DNA of 64,000 nt, from positions 28,830-92,829 of the forward strand of contig CAZOOP010000006.1 in NCBI GenBank assembly GCA_964581465.1, given 5' to 3'. Of this stretch, positions 17,153 through 25,124 are shown piece by piece. The notes under the pieces are model-generated. The model did no database searches. It saw only the letters and a program-made list of their open reading frames with translations, and was not told where the DNA came from. This stretch comes from WJMB01 sp964581465. Its GTDB lineage: Bacteria; RBG-13-66-14. The stretch's first letter is position 1. Every line of letters starts with the position of its first letter. Made by a program: the position numbers and the translations under genes.

Positions 17153-17189
17153 AACGGTCGGGTCCCGGGCGATCCCGGACCCGACCGTT
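17153..17189 (-). terminator. Hairpin downstream of sucC
   Basis: AACGGTCGGGTCC (17153-17165) pairs perfectly with GGACCCGACCGTT (17177-17189). It lies about 50 bases beyond the sucC stop. There is only a short T stretch after it, so termination is likely but not certain. Confidence 0.65.
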
Positions 17190-17236
17190 CCACATAGTCC
17201 GCGCGGCCAGGGGACCGCTCATCCGTCGATGCCGGG

Positions 17237-18427
17237 TTAACCGGCCTCGGCGGCCAGCTCGACGGCGCGCTGGGCGACTTTCTCGATGGGCGTCTCGATG
17301 CCGAAGAAATCGATCTTCTCGAAGAGCTCCGGGTGGGCGGCCTTCTCCTCTTCGAAGATACGCACGCCCTCGCGCCACATGTTGCCGGTGAAGCGCAGGG
17401 CCATCGGCTTGCTCAGGCCGTGCTCCTTCAAGAAGATAACAACGCCCTTGGCGAAGTCGTCGCAGCGCGAGACACCGCCGAAGCGGGCGCCGAAGATGGC
17501 CTTGACCTTGGGGTTCTCATCGAGCAGGCCTAGCATCTTGGCCAAGCGCTCCGGGGTCGGCCCGCCGCCGGAGTCCATGAAGTTGGCCGGCCGCCCGCCG
17601 AAGTGATGGATGAAGTCGTTGCCCATGATGCCGAAGCCGGCGCCGCCTGGGAACATGCCGATGTCGCCCTCGAGGTCCAGGTAGGGGATGCCCTCGGCGC
17701 GAGCCTGCCTCTCCCGCTCGGTCAGCTCGCCCTCCTCGTGACGCCCGGCCGGGGCCAAAGCCTGGAGCTTCTTCTGGCGGTAGAGGGCGTCGTCGTCGAC
17801 GTTGATCCGGGCGTCGGCGGCGACCATCTCGCCATCGCCGGTGACGACCAGCGGGTTGATTTCGGCCATCTTGAGGTCCCGCTCGCGGAATACCCGCACC
17901 AGGGCCGCCGCCACGGCGGCGAAGCGCTGCAGGGCCTTGCCCTCCAGGCCGATCTTTTTGGCCAGCGCCACCCCGCGGTGAGGGAACAGCTCCTCATCGA
18001 TACCCAGATGCTCGCGGACGACGGCGGCGGGGTCCTCCTCGGCGGTCTGCTCGATGTTGACGCCGCCCTTGGACGAAGCGATCAGCACCAGCTTGTAGGC
18101 CGACCGATCGATGGTCACCCCCAGGTAGAGCTCGCGGTCGATCTCAAGGGCGCTTTCGACCAGCAGCTTGCGCACCGGGTAGCCCTTGATGGTCAGGCCG
18201 AGGATGCGCTCGCCCTCGGCGACGAGGCTGTCGGCGTCCTTGACGACGCTGACGCCGCCGGCCTTGCCGCGACCGCCGGTGAGCACCTGGGCCTTGACCG
18301 CCACCGGGTACTCGACCTCGCCGGCGGTCCGCCGCAGCTCCTCGACGCCGTCGGCGACCACGCCGTGGGGAACCTCGATACCGGCTTCGCGGTAGATATC
18401 CTTGGACTCGTACTCGTAGAGGCGCAT
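17237..18427 (-). CDS. sucC: Succinate-CoA ligase (ADP-forming) beta subunit
   Basis: A 396-residue protein with the ATP-grasp fold of SucC: MRLYEYESKDIYREAGI at the start, AVKAQVLTGGRGKAGGV, the MAEINPLVV metal-binding block and GGPTPERLAKM. With SucD it converts succinyl-CoA, ADP and phosphate to succinate, CoA and ATP in the TCA cycle. The start at 18427 is fixed by the family N-terminus. SucD normally follows directly, but here the gene ends at a hairpin and the next sequence is repeat DNA, so the alpha subunit must be elsewhere. Hairpin repeat copy 2 lies 94 bases upstream. Confidence 0.95.
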   Translation of the reverse strand: MRLYEYESKDIYREAGIEVPHGVVADGVEELRRTAGEVEYPVAVKAQVLTGGRGKAGGVSVVKDADSLVAEGERILGLTIKGYPVRKLLVESALEIDRELYLGVTIDRSAYKLVLIASSKGGVNIEQTAEEDPAAVVREHLGIDEELFPHRGVALAKKIGLEGKALQRFAAVAAALVRVFRERDLKMAEINPLVVTGDGEMVAADARINVDDDALYRQKKLQALAPAGRHEEGELTERERQARAEGIPYLDLEGDIGMFPGGAGFGIMGNDFIHHFGGRPANFMDSGGGPTPERLAKMLGLLDENPKVKAIFGARFGGVSRCDDFAKGVVIFLKEHGLSKPMALRFTGNMWREGVRIFEEEKAAHPELFEKIDFFGIETPIEKVAQRAVELAAEAG

Positions 18428-18520
18428 CGCCACCTCGCTGGGGCTGGCCCGCCCGGGGGCGGGTGGAGTGATCCGCGACCTTCGCCGTTCGTATCCGCGG
18501 GCAACCACGCCGCGGCCCGG

Positions 18521-18600
18521 CGTTGGCACGTTTCTTGCGGAGATCCGCCGGCGGCCTCGCCGAAGAGCCTCCCCGCTCCGCTGCAAGAAACGTGCCAACG
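18521..18600. repeat. Sigma-54-like inverted repeat, copy 2
   Basis: Arms CGTTGGCACGTTTCTTGC at 18521-18538 and its exact complement at 18583-18600 (18 bp) around a 44-base GC-rich loop. Both arms contain the sigma-54 -24/-12 consensus facing inward. The right arm reads toward sucC. The outer CG differs from copy 1 yet pairs with its partner. Confidence 0.9.
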
Positions 18601-18938
18601 CCTCCCCGCCGACTGGCGGATAAGACGCCGTGGGAGGGAGCCTCGGCGAAGGTCGCACCGTGAAATCGAAGCTAATATTAACACAGGGCGCTCATGGGGC
18701 AAAACCCCGCCGCCGGATAGTCGTCCACGTCCCGGCCTGCTATACTTGGGTAATCGATTATAAGACGGCTGGAGCCGATTCCGGAACTACTATGAACGAT
18801 TGCGCGTTGGATTTTTTCGCGATTTCGCCACGCGAATTCGTCATCGGCATGGTTGCAGGCGGACGATCCGCTGGGGTTGAAGCGGATGGATAGTCCAGGC
18901 AGCACCGCGTCGTTGAAACCAGCAACCGGGAGGCTGTG

Positions 18939-19871
18939 GTGCGCCAAGTGCTGAGAACCAGTGTCCTGATCATCCTCGCGACGGCCCTGGCCGTCGGCGC
19001 CCTGGAGCTCTCCGTGGTCGACGCCGGATCCCGTCGGGCCGGCCTGGTCGAGGCCGTCGACAACCGGGGCGACGCCGCCGCTGCCGAGCGGGCGACCACG
19101 GCCCTCTTCGAGGCCTTCACCGATGGCAATCCGAGCCGCCTGGTCTGGAGTGGCGGTGTGGAGCCGGTTTGGGGGCCAACGGTCCCCGATGTTCCGCCGG
19201 CTTGGTTTGGCCCCTTCCTCGAGCGGGCATCCGAGTACGGCGCCGCGGCGACGATCTTCCTCTTCCTGCAACCCGAGGACCGTTGGCGGCTCTACCTGGT
19301 GGGCGCTGACGGCGAGGTTTTCGAGGAGCGAACCCTGGTGGGCTCCTACGACGATGTGATGCCCCGCCTGACGGCCATCGCCGTCTCCGCCTTCCATGGG
19401 CGCTTTCCCATAGCCATTGAGGTCGGCGTCCGCCACGGCCGTCTGCGGGTAACCTGCGATCAGCCTGGCTACAGCATCAGTGTCGACGGCAGCTCCGGCG
19501 GACTTGTTCCCAGCGAGGGGATCGAGTTCGTCCTGGCCCCGGGGCGCTATAGCCTGGTGCTTTACGACAGCGCCGCGGAACCGGTGCTGACGCGCAGCGT
19601 GGAGATTCTGCCCGACGAGACCACCTGGGCATCCTTCAACGTCGGGCCGAGTTACGAGGAGGACGACGATTACGACGGTCCCAACCTGATGGGCTGCCTT
19701 TTTGACGCGTTCTTCTCCGCCCTCTGCGGCTCCAATGATAACGGCGGTGACGACGACGATGATGACGATGACGACGAGGTCTGGGGACCCGATCGCGACG
19801 ACGATGATGACGACGATGATGACGACGACAAGGCCGATTCGCCGGGATCGTCCATCTGGGGACCCGGATAG
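18939..19871 (+). CDS. Exported PEGA-domain protein with poly-aspartate tail
   Basis: The 310-residue product starts with GTG at 18939 (GGGAGG 5 bases before) and an N-terminal hydrophobic signal (VLIILATALAVGALELS). Residues about 165-220 (GRLRVTCDQPGYSISVDGSS, then VLAPGRYSLVLYD) look like a PEGA domain, a beta fold found in envelope proteins. The C-terminal 60 residues contain two runs of nine and eleven aspartates separated by EVWGPDR and end SIWGPG. A Cys-bearing segment (LMGCLFDAFFSALCGS) sits before the Asp runs. The role is unknown; the Asp tail may bind calcium or other cations. Confidence 0.78.
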   Translation: MRQVLRTSVLIILATALAVGALELSVVDAGSRRAGLVEAVDNRGDAAAAERATTALFEAFTDGNPSRLVWSGGVEPVWGPTVPDVPPAWFGPFLERASEYGAAATIFLFLQPEDRWRLYLVGADGEVFEERTLVGSYDDVMPRLTAIAVSAFHGRFPIAIEVGVRHGRLRVTCDQPGYSISVDGSSGGLVPSEGIEFVLAPGRYSLVLYDSAAEPVLTRSVEILPDETTWASFNVGPSYEEDDDYDGPNLMGCLFDAFFSALCGSNDNGGDDDDDDDDDEVWGPDRDDDDDDDDDDDKADSPGSSIWGPG

Positions 19872-19915
19872 ACTCCACTAGACCGACCGGATTGGGGTCG
19901 AAGACCACATCAACA

Positions 19916-19947
19916 ACGGGGGATCGGGGTGAAAACCCCGCCCCCGT
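19916..19947 (+). terminator. Intrinsic terminator after the PEGA gene
   Basis: ACGGGGG-ATC-GGGGT / ACCCC-G-CCCCCGT with loop GAAA, followed by TTTATT. Confidence 0.85.
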
Positions 19948-20021
19948 TTTATTCAACGAACAGGCAATGCCTATCTTGTTGAAAAACCGAGCTTGAATGC
20001 TCACCCACCCGGATCGTCACC

Positions 20022-20036
20022 TGGCACACTTTTTGC
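20022..20036 (+). promoter_or_regulatory. Sigma-54-type promoter of the T9SS-cargo-like gene
   Basis: TGGCAC (20022-20027), five bases, TTGC (20033-20036), giving the required GG-N10-GC. Unlike the three hairpin loci it stands alone with no inverted partner. It is about 185 bases upstream of the gene at 20223. Confidence 0.6.
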
Positions 20037-20222
20037 ATGTAAATAGGGCGGACACCTGACGGAGTTTGACAAAACGGCAAAGAATCAACCGAGTGAACTT
20101 GTCGGTATTGAAGTTTGGGACTATCATTGTGGTTGACTAGTCCGAGACAGCGATGCGATATTCCTTACCGATTGACGGTTGACCGCCGATTGATTGTATG
20201 GTCCAACGGAAGCGAGGTTGAG

Positions 20223-21707
20223 ATGCCCGGCAAGCCCATGACCTTGAAACGCGTCCTTGCGCTGACACTGCTGCTGGTATCGGCGGCGGCGGGCACCTGG
20301 AGTTCACCCGCGCTGGTCAACGACACGGCCCACGACGACCTGCTCGAGGGTTATGGAACCACTCCAATTCTCCAGGGTCCCGACGGCGACCTGCACGTCG
20401 TCTACCACGCGGACCTGGTTCCCGGAGAGAGCACCAACCGCGAGGTCTACTACGTGCGCCACGATGAGTCCTGGAGCGAACCGGAGCGGCTTTCTTTCGG
20501 TGAAGGCGTTTCCCATTGCCCGGCGATGAGCATCGACGACGACGGCAATATCTACGTCTTCTGGTACGATACCCGCAACAGCGTCTACTACGACCTGTAC
20601 TGGAACCGCTTCGACGCCGCCGCAGGTGAGTGGGTCGGTGAAGATGCGCTGTTGACAAGCACAACCCTGCACTACGTTCATCCAACTACCTTGGTCGACA
20701 ATCAAAACACAGTGCATCTTCTCTGGAGTGAGGTCCAACCCGGTTTACATTATGAGATCTTTCACAACACCTACAAGAATGGATCCTGGGGTATAGCCGA
20801 GCAGATAACAGATGCTGGAACTGGTTGGAGGACTCACATTCGTGCCCTACTAGATGACGACGGTGGTATCCATATAGCTTGGAGTGACATTGTAAACCCC
20901 CAATCCGATCCCTGGATGGTCTATTACCGTCACCTTTCGCCCACCGGCCAATGGGGCCAACCCGTGGAACTGGGCATCGGCCAGGCCGCTGATATCGAGA
21001 TTGGCGAGGGGTACCTTTACCTGGCCTCCAACGCACCCTACAGCCTGCCCAACGGCTTTTACCAGGTGTACTATTCGGTCAAAGACCTCGACGCCGCTGA
21101 CGATGACTGGATACTAAAGATCAGGCCCGTTTATCCGGATGCCGACTACAAGAACACCAAACCGATTCTCGAGGCCGGTTACGACGGCGTGCGGCTGCTC
21201 TGGCGGCGTCATCTCAACGGCGATTACACCATCATGGAGGCCAAAATCGGCCCCCACGGATTCTCCAATCCCCGTGAACTCAGCCAGGACCCCGGTTACT
21301 ACGGCGCCCCCAGAATGACGGTCGGCGATGACGACACCTATCATCTCGTCTACAGCTATTCACCCGACGGGGCGGGCAATTACGACCTCTACTATATGAA
21401 GGACGAGAACCCAGTCGGTACCCGGCCACCTGAGCAGGGCGCCGCCACCCGGGCTCTGGAGGGTCTGTACCCCTCGCCCGTCAACGGCGTCGCCACTGTG
21501 GGACTCAATCTTCCCGCGAACGGCTCCGTCGAGTTGGCCGTTTACGATTTGGCCGGCCGCCGGGTGAGTACCGTTCATTCCGGCAGCCTCAGCGCCGGTC
21601 GCCATGAGCTGTCCCTGGACGCCGCCGGACTGACCAGCGGGGTCTACCTGCTCAACCTGCGCACCGACACAGGTAACGAGACGACGCGCTTCGTCGTCGA
21701 GCGCTGA
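20223..21707 (+). CDS. Secreted BNR/propeller-like protein with T9SS type A sorting domain
   Basis: A 494-residue protein with a signal peptide (MTLKRVLALTLLLVSAAAG) and sialidase-like repeats through about residue 400 (for example DGDLHVVYHADL, DDDGNIYVFWYDTRN, GGIHIAWSD, DTYHLVYSYSPDG), a pattern known from six-bladed propellers of exported proteins. The last 80 residues (LEGLYPSPVNGVATVGLNL, AVYDLAGRRV, LTSGVYLLNLRT, TTRFVVER) match the type A C-terminal sorting domain. That implies outer-membrane passage by a type IX system. Catalytic sialidase residues are not seen. GAGG lies 6 bases before ATG 20223. Confidence 0.85.
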   Translation: MPGKPMTLKRVLALTLLLVSAAAGTWSSPALVNDTAHDDLLEGYGTTPILQGPDGDLHVVYHADLVPGESTNREVYYVRHDESWSEPERLSFGEGVSHCPAMSIDDDGNIYVFWYDTRNSVYYDLYWNRFDAAAGEWVGEDALLTSTTLHYVHPTTLVDNQNTVHLLWSEVQPGLHYEIFHNTYKNGSWGIAEQITDAGTGWRTHIRALLDDDGGIHIAWSDIVNPQSDPWMVYYRHLSPTGQWGQPVELGIGQAADIEIGEGYLYLASNAPYSLPNGFYQVYYSVKDLDAADDDWILKIRPVYPDADYKNTKPILEAGYDGVRLLWRRHLNGDYTIMEAKIGPHGFSNPRELSQDPGYYGAPRMTVGDDDTYHLVYSYSPDGAGNYDLYYMKDENPVGTRPPEQGAATRALEGLYPSPVNGVATVGLNLPANGSVELAVYDLAGRRVSTVHSGSLSAGRHELSLDAAGLTSGVYLLNLRTDTGNETTRFVVER

Positions 21708-21734
21708 GCCTCCCGCCGAAATCAGGAGCTAGAG

Positions 21735-21767
21735 AAGGAAAGGCGCCGTAATGCGGCGTCTTTCCTT
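21735..21767 (+). terminator. Intrinsic terminator after the T9SS-cargo gene
   Basis: AAGGAAAG-G-CGCCG / CGGCG-T-CTTTCCTT with a TAATG loop, then ATTCGG. Strong stem. Confidence 0.8.
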
Positions 21768-22209
21768 ATTCGGATCATCAGATGAAACTGAACCGGTTTC
21801 AAAAACACAAGGCATCACACACGGTCCCGGACCAGCAAACTGCAACTCGAAACACCGACCCACCTCGAAAATGCTGCTGGTACGAGACTGTGCCGAATAG
21901 AGTTTGTCCCGCAACCCAAATCTCTTGGAGCTTTCTTGTTATAAGCGCATGTTAACAGGCTTCTTATGATCGAAACACCGTCGTCGAAGCCAATGGTGTC
22001 AACCAGTTGCTTTAATGCGCCGAGACGTTTTCGAGAAATCCTAAGAAGATGGAAACCCACTTGCCTGCTAAGTGTTTTAATTCAAGTGTAATCCAGTAAT
22101 GCTGCGGTCCGTTGCATGAATATGATAACAAAACAAAGGGCGGCAATTAGAACAGAAGTGCTGACAACTAAAACACGAAAGGTTCTAGATCGATATGTCA
22201 AATGTTTTC
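21768..22209. other. Gap, AT-richer, no gene seen
   Basis: About 440 bases that are lower in GC than the genes. No promoter, hairpin or complete repeat end was recognised. It is probably degraded insertion sequence flank. Confidence 0.4.
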
Positions 22210-22774
22210 GGGATCGTATACCGTGTTCTGACCGATGCATGTGTGTAACGCGCTGTTAACATAGGTGATGGGCTGTGATGCTCTGTCACCAGAAAGGGTC
22301 GCAAAAGTGGCGGAAAACAAGCAACCGACCGGCACATCAGTTGCCAAAATGTAACCATGATAATCACTATAAGTTGGCCGATGGTAAGTATAAATGCAAG
22401 AGAAGTGGCATAAAATATACACACCGAATCCAAAAGAAAGCACGGCGCCGCCTAGCTTTAAAAGCTCAAGGTGGAATAGATCGTCAACACCGACGGCTTG
22501 AAGGCCTATAACAGGCTGTCACTCAACGGTTTTCACTACAAGCGCATCAACAGCGACAAGGCCCTGGCCAATGGCGAGGTGCGTATCAACGGCCTCGATA
22601 ACTGCCGGGGATGCGGCAAGCGACGGCAATAAGCCTACCACGGCGGCTTCAAACGCAACGACAGGCTCTGTATCAGAGAAAGGCCGCCCAGATTCAGCCA
22701 CAGAAACGACGACAAATGTCTCGACTACCTGCGGGATACAGCGCTCAATTGGTCCGATCAGGTTACATGATCCC
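22210..22774 (+). mobile_element. Decayed IS1595/ISXO2-like element, 565 bp
   Basis: The left end reads GGGATCGTATACC and the complement of the right end reads GGGATCATGTAACC; over the outer 24 bases they agree at 18 positions, both ending in GACC. Between them lie two pieces of an IS1595-type transposase. The length is well below the roughly 900-1100 bp I know for complete members, so the centre has been deleted. Its ends are the same as those of the Y elements, which makes it the likely source of their transposase. Confidence 0.75.
22275..22770 (+). pseudogene. IS1595-family transposase remnant
   Basis: An N-terminal piece (22275-22470) has LPKCNHDNHYKLADGKYKC followed by KRSG: the zinc ribbon of IS1595 transposases with two of four Cys lost (Leu and Ser in their place). 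A second piece in another frame (22480-22770) reads NTDGLKAYNRLSLNGFHYK and AYHGGFKRNDRLCIRE, then FSHRNDD and LDYLR, matching the C-terminal part of the ISXO2 DDE domain. It carries in-frame stops at 22477-22479 and 22630-22632. The first catalytic Asp region is missing. The frame ends at a TGA inside the right terminal repeat. Confidence 0.8.
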
Positions 22775-23076
22775 AAGTTTCATATCTGCTAAAGCAGCTA
22801 TTTAAAAGCGTTCCGCCTCATTCCGCCTGGAAAGCCCAGCATGAAAACTGGAGTCGCGACTTGTCGACTCTCCGCGTCCTGTTGGAACACATCTGGTTTT
22901 GTGCCATCATTCAACGCACGGAAAGTGACAGCCTGCGCACCCATAAGACACCTAACAACAGGCTATTAGCGGTATATGCCTATTCAGGCAGGTGTGATAA
23001 TCTTCTGGTTCAATTAGTACATTTTGTACATTTCCGAGAGGGGGTGTCGGGGAGCAGGCAAACCACTCTTTACTTG
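22775..23076. other. Gap with no recognised gene
   Basis: About 300 bases. A GCTAAAGCAGC string at 22788 recalls a piece of the X element; otherwise only short, weak similarity to repeat DNA. Confidence 0.4.
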
Positions 23077-23108
23077 CCTGATTTGGTCCGAACAGGTTCC
23101 ATGATGCC
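23077..23108 (-). repeat. Y-element terminus fragment
   Basis: CCTGATTTGGTCCG followed by AACAGGTTCCATGATGCC is a reversed Y outer end. I could not place its partner end upstream. Confidence 0.65.
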
Positions 23109-23244
23109 TAATCCAAAAGGGTCTTCCACAGGTCTGATCGGGTTGTGCCGCCAAGCTCGGGAGTCGAATCAAAGCTAACGTGAAGGTTGCGTACATAGGA
23201 GTGTGCAACACTGGAGCGACGGCGTGGTAAAACACGGCTGCGCC

Positions 23245-23274
23245 TTGACTCGGACGGCGCCCATATGCTAATCT
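23245..23274 (+). promoter_or_regulatory. Sigma-70-type promoter of ackA
   Basis: TTGACT (23245-23250), 18 bases, TAATCT (23269-23274) preceded by ATGC. It is 71 bases before the ackA start. Confidence 0.6.
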
Positions 23275-23344
23275 ACCGTCCCGCCGATAACGTTAAAATC
23301 AGGCGGTTTGATCCACGTCAAAATCTCGTTGTGAAAGAGGCGCG

Positions 23345-24559
23345 ATGAACATCCTGGTGCTCAATTGCGGTAGCTCCTCGGTCAAGTTCCAACTCCTGGA
23401 GATGACCGAGGAACGGTTATTGGCCAAAGGTCTGGTGGAGCGCATCGGCGCCGGACAGGCCCGGGTCAAGTACAAGACGCCGGGGGGCAAGCTAACCCGC
23501 GAGCCCGACGAAATCACTGATCACACCACGGCGGTGGCCTACGTCCTGGACCTGTTGACCAAGGGCGAGCAGGCCGTCGTCGACTCCCTTGACGACATCG
23601 CCGCCGTCGGCCACCGCGTGGTCCACGGCGGTGAGCGTTTCGCCGACAGCACCCTGATCACCGAAGAGGTCTACGGCAAGATCGAAGACTGCATACCCTT
23701 GGCACCGCTGCACAATCCGGCCAACCTCAAGGGCGTGGACGCCGTCACGGCCATCCTGCCCCGAGCGCCCCAGGTGGCCGTTTTCGACACCGCCTTCCAC
23801 CAGACGATGCCCGAGACCAGCTACCTTTACGCCCTGCCGAGCTGGACCTATGAGCGCTACAGCATTCGACGCTACGGCTTTCACGGCACCAGTCACCGCT
23901 ATGTCGCGGCTCGCTGCGCCGAGAAGATGAACCGTCCCATCGAGAAGCTCAAGCTGGTCACCTGTCATCTGGGCAACGGCGCCTCGGTCGCCGCCGTCGA
24001 CAAAGGCACTAGCGTCGACACCTCGATGGGCTTCACCCCCCTCGAGGGCCTGGTGATGGGCAGCCGCTGCGGCGACATCGACCCGGCCATCCCCCTGTTT
24101 TTGCAAAACAAAGAGAACCTGGACGCCAAAGAGGTCGACGCCCTGCTCAACCGCCAATCCGGCGTGCGCGGCCTCTCCGATGGCAAGTACATCGACATGC
24201 GCGACATCGAGGATCGCTACTTCGAGAACGATCCCGAATGCGTCAAGATCCTCCAGATCTACTGCTACCGCATCACCAAGTATATCGGCGCCTACGCCGC
24301 CGCCATGGGTGGTCTCGACGCCGTTATCTTCACCGCCGGCGTCGGCGAGAACTCGCCCATCGCACGGACCCTGACCTGCAAGCCCCTGGCCTTTCTCGGA
24401 CTGGAGCTCGACGAGAGCCTCAACACAGAAAAGGCCCAACCCGGCTCGGGCTACGAAGGCCCCGTGACCACTCCGGACAGCGGCGTCGCCGTCTGGGTGG
24501 TGCCGACCAACGAGGAGCTGGTCATCGCCCGGGACACCCGCGCCATCTGCACCGGCTGA
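23345..24559 (+). CDS. ackA: Acetate kinase
   Basis: The 404-residue product matches AckA throughout: LVLNCGSSSVKFQL at the N-terminus, VGHRVVHGGERF, APLHNPANL, VFDTAFHQTMPE, RYGFHGTSHRYV, HLGNGASVAAVDKG, SRCGDIDP and FTAGVGENSP. It interconverts acetate plus ATP with acetyl phosphate plus ADP in the cytoplasm. GAAAGAGG lies 5 bases ahead of ATG 23345. The usual partner gene pta is not adjacent. A promoter is at 23245 and repeat DNA lies directly upstream of it. Confidence 0.97.
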   Translation: MNILVLNCGSSSVKFQLLEMTEERLLAKGLVERIGAGQARVKYKTPGGKLTREPDEITDHTTAVAYVLDLLTKGEQAVVDSLDDIAAVGHRVVHGGERFADSTLITEEVYGKIEDCIPLAPLHNPANLKGVDAVTAILPRAPQVAVFDTAFHQTMPETSYLYALPSWTYERYSIRRYGFHGTSHRYVAARCAEKMNRPIEKLKLVTCHLGNGASVAAVDKGTSVDTSMGFTPLEGLVMGSRCGDIDPAIPLFLQNKENLDAKEVDALLNRQSGVRGLSDGKYIDMRDIEDRYFENDPECVKILQIYCYRITKYIGAYAAAMGGLDAVIFTAGVGENSPIARTLTCKPLAFLGLELDESLNTEKAQPGSGYEGPVTTPDSGVAVWVVPTNEELVIARDTRAICTG

Positions 24560-24600
24560 GACCCGTCCCGACGATGTACCGCGTTATCCGAAGCTGACGG

Positions 24601-24630
24601 CCTTGCCAACTTGAGTAAATATTGGTAAGG
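24601..24630 (+). terminator. Weak hairpin after ackA
   Basis: CCTTGCCAA pairs with TTGGTAAGG (one G-U) around a 12-base loop, then TTCTGCTTC. Confidence 0.4.
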
Positions 24631-24816
24631 TTCTGCTTCGTCGACAGGTGGATCGATCGCACGGATCGGACGCCGCCCGCCGGCAGCTCACCCGCATGGC
24701 ATTCCGGCCTCGACCGCCGGTTAGACCGGTTACCCGTTGCGTTCTGTTCGATGTCAATCGGCGCCCCTCGCGCCGTCGAAGCCTTGACTCTTTACCGATA
24801 CCACCAAGGAGTAAGC

Positions 24817-25011
24817 ATGGCCGTTCCCAAACGGCGGAAGTCCCGCTCCAAACGCGACATGCGTAAAGCCCACTGGGTGCGCAAGATCGCCGTCCCCAGC
24901 CTGACCACCTGCCCCAACTGCGGCGCGGCCAAGCTGCCCCACCGCATCTGCGCCGCCTGCGGACACTACAAGGGCCGCCAGATCATCATCCCGGTCAAGC
25001 AGGAAGAGTAG
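24817..25011 (+). CDS. rpmF: 50S ribosomal protein bL32
   Basis: The 64-residue product starts MAVPKRRKSRSKRDMRKAHW and carries a complete zinc ribbon, CPNC and CAAC, so it is the zinc-binding form. AAGGAG at 24806-24811 is 5 bases before the ATG. It begins the familiar rpmF-plsX-fabH-fabD order, linking ribosome and lipid synthesis. The YceD gene that often precedes rpmF is absent. Confidence 0.97.
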   Translation: MAVPKRRKSRSKRDMRKAHWVRKIAVPSLTTCPNCGAAKLPHRICAACGHYKGRQIIIPVKQEE

Positions 25012-25124
25012 GACCGCCCCAGCGTTTTCGTCGGGACTCGACCTTGTCGCGGTCCCGCCCTCCCCATACCGCCCGGGAGATCCGGTTATCCCCGATCCCC
25101 CGGGCGCGCCCCAACGGTATCTCC

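Noticed and set aside
17603..18763. Long plus-strand frame opposite sucC
   Set aside because: sucC is certain on the other strand; this frame is its shadow.
24560..24816. YceD-like gene expected ahead of rpmF
   Set aside because: No frame in this stretch has its features.
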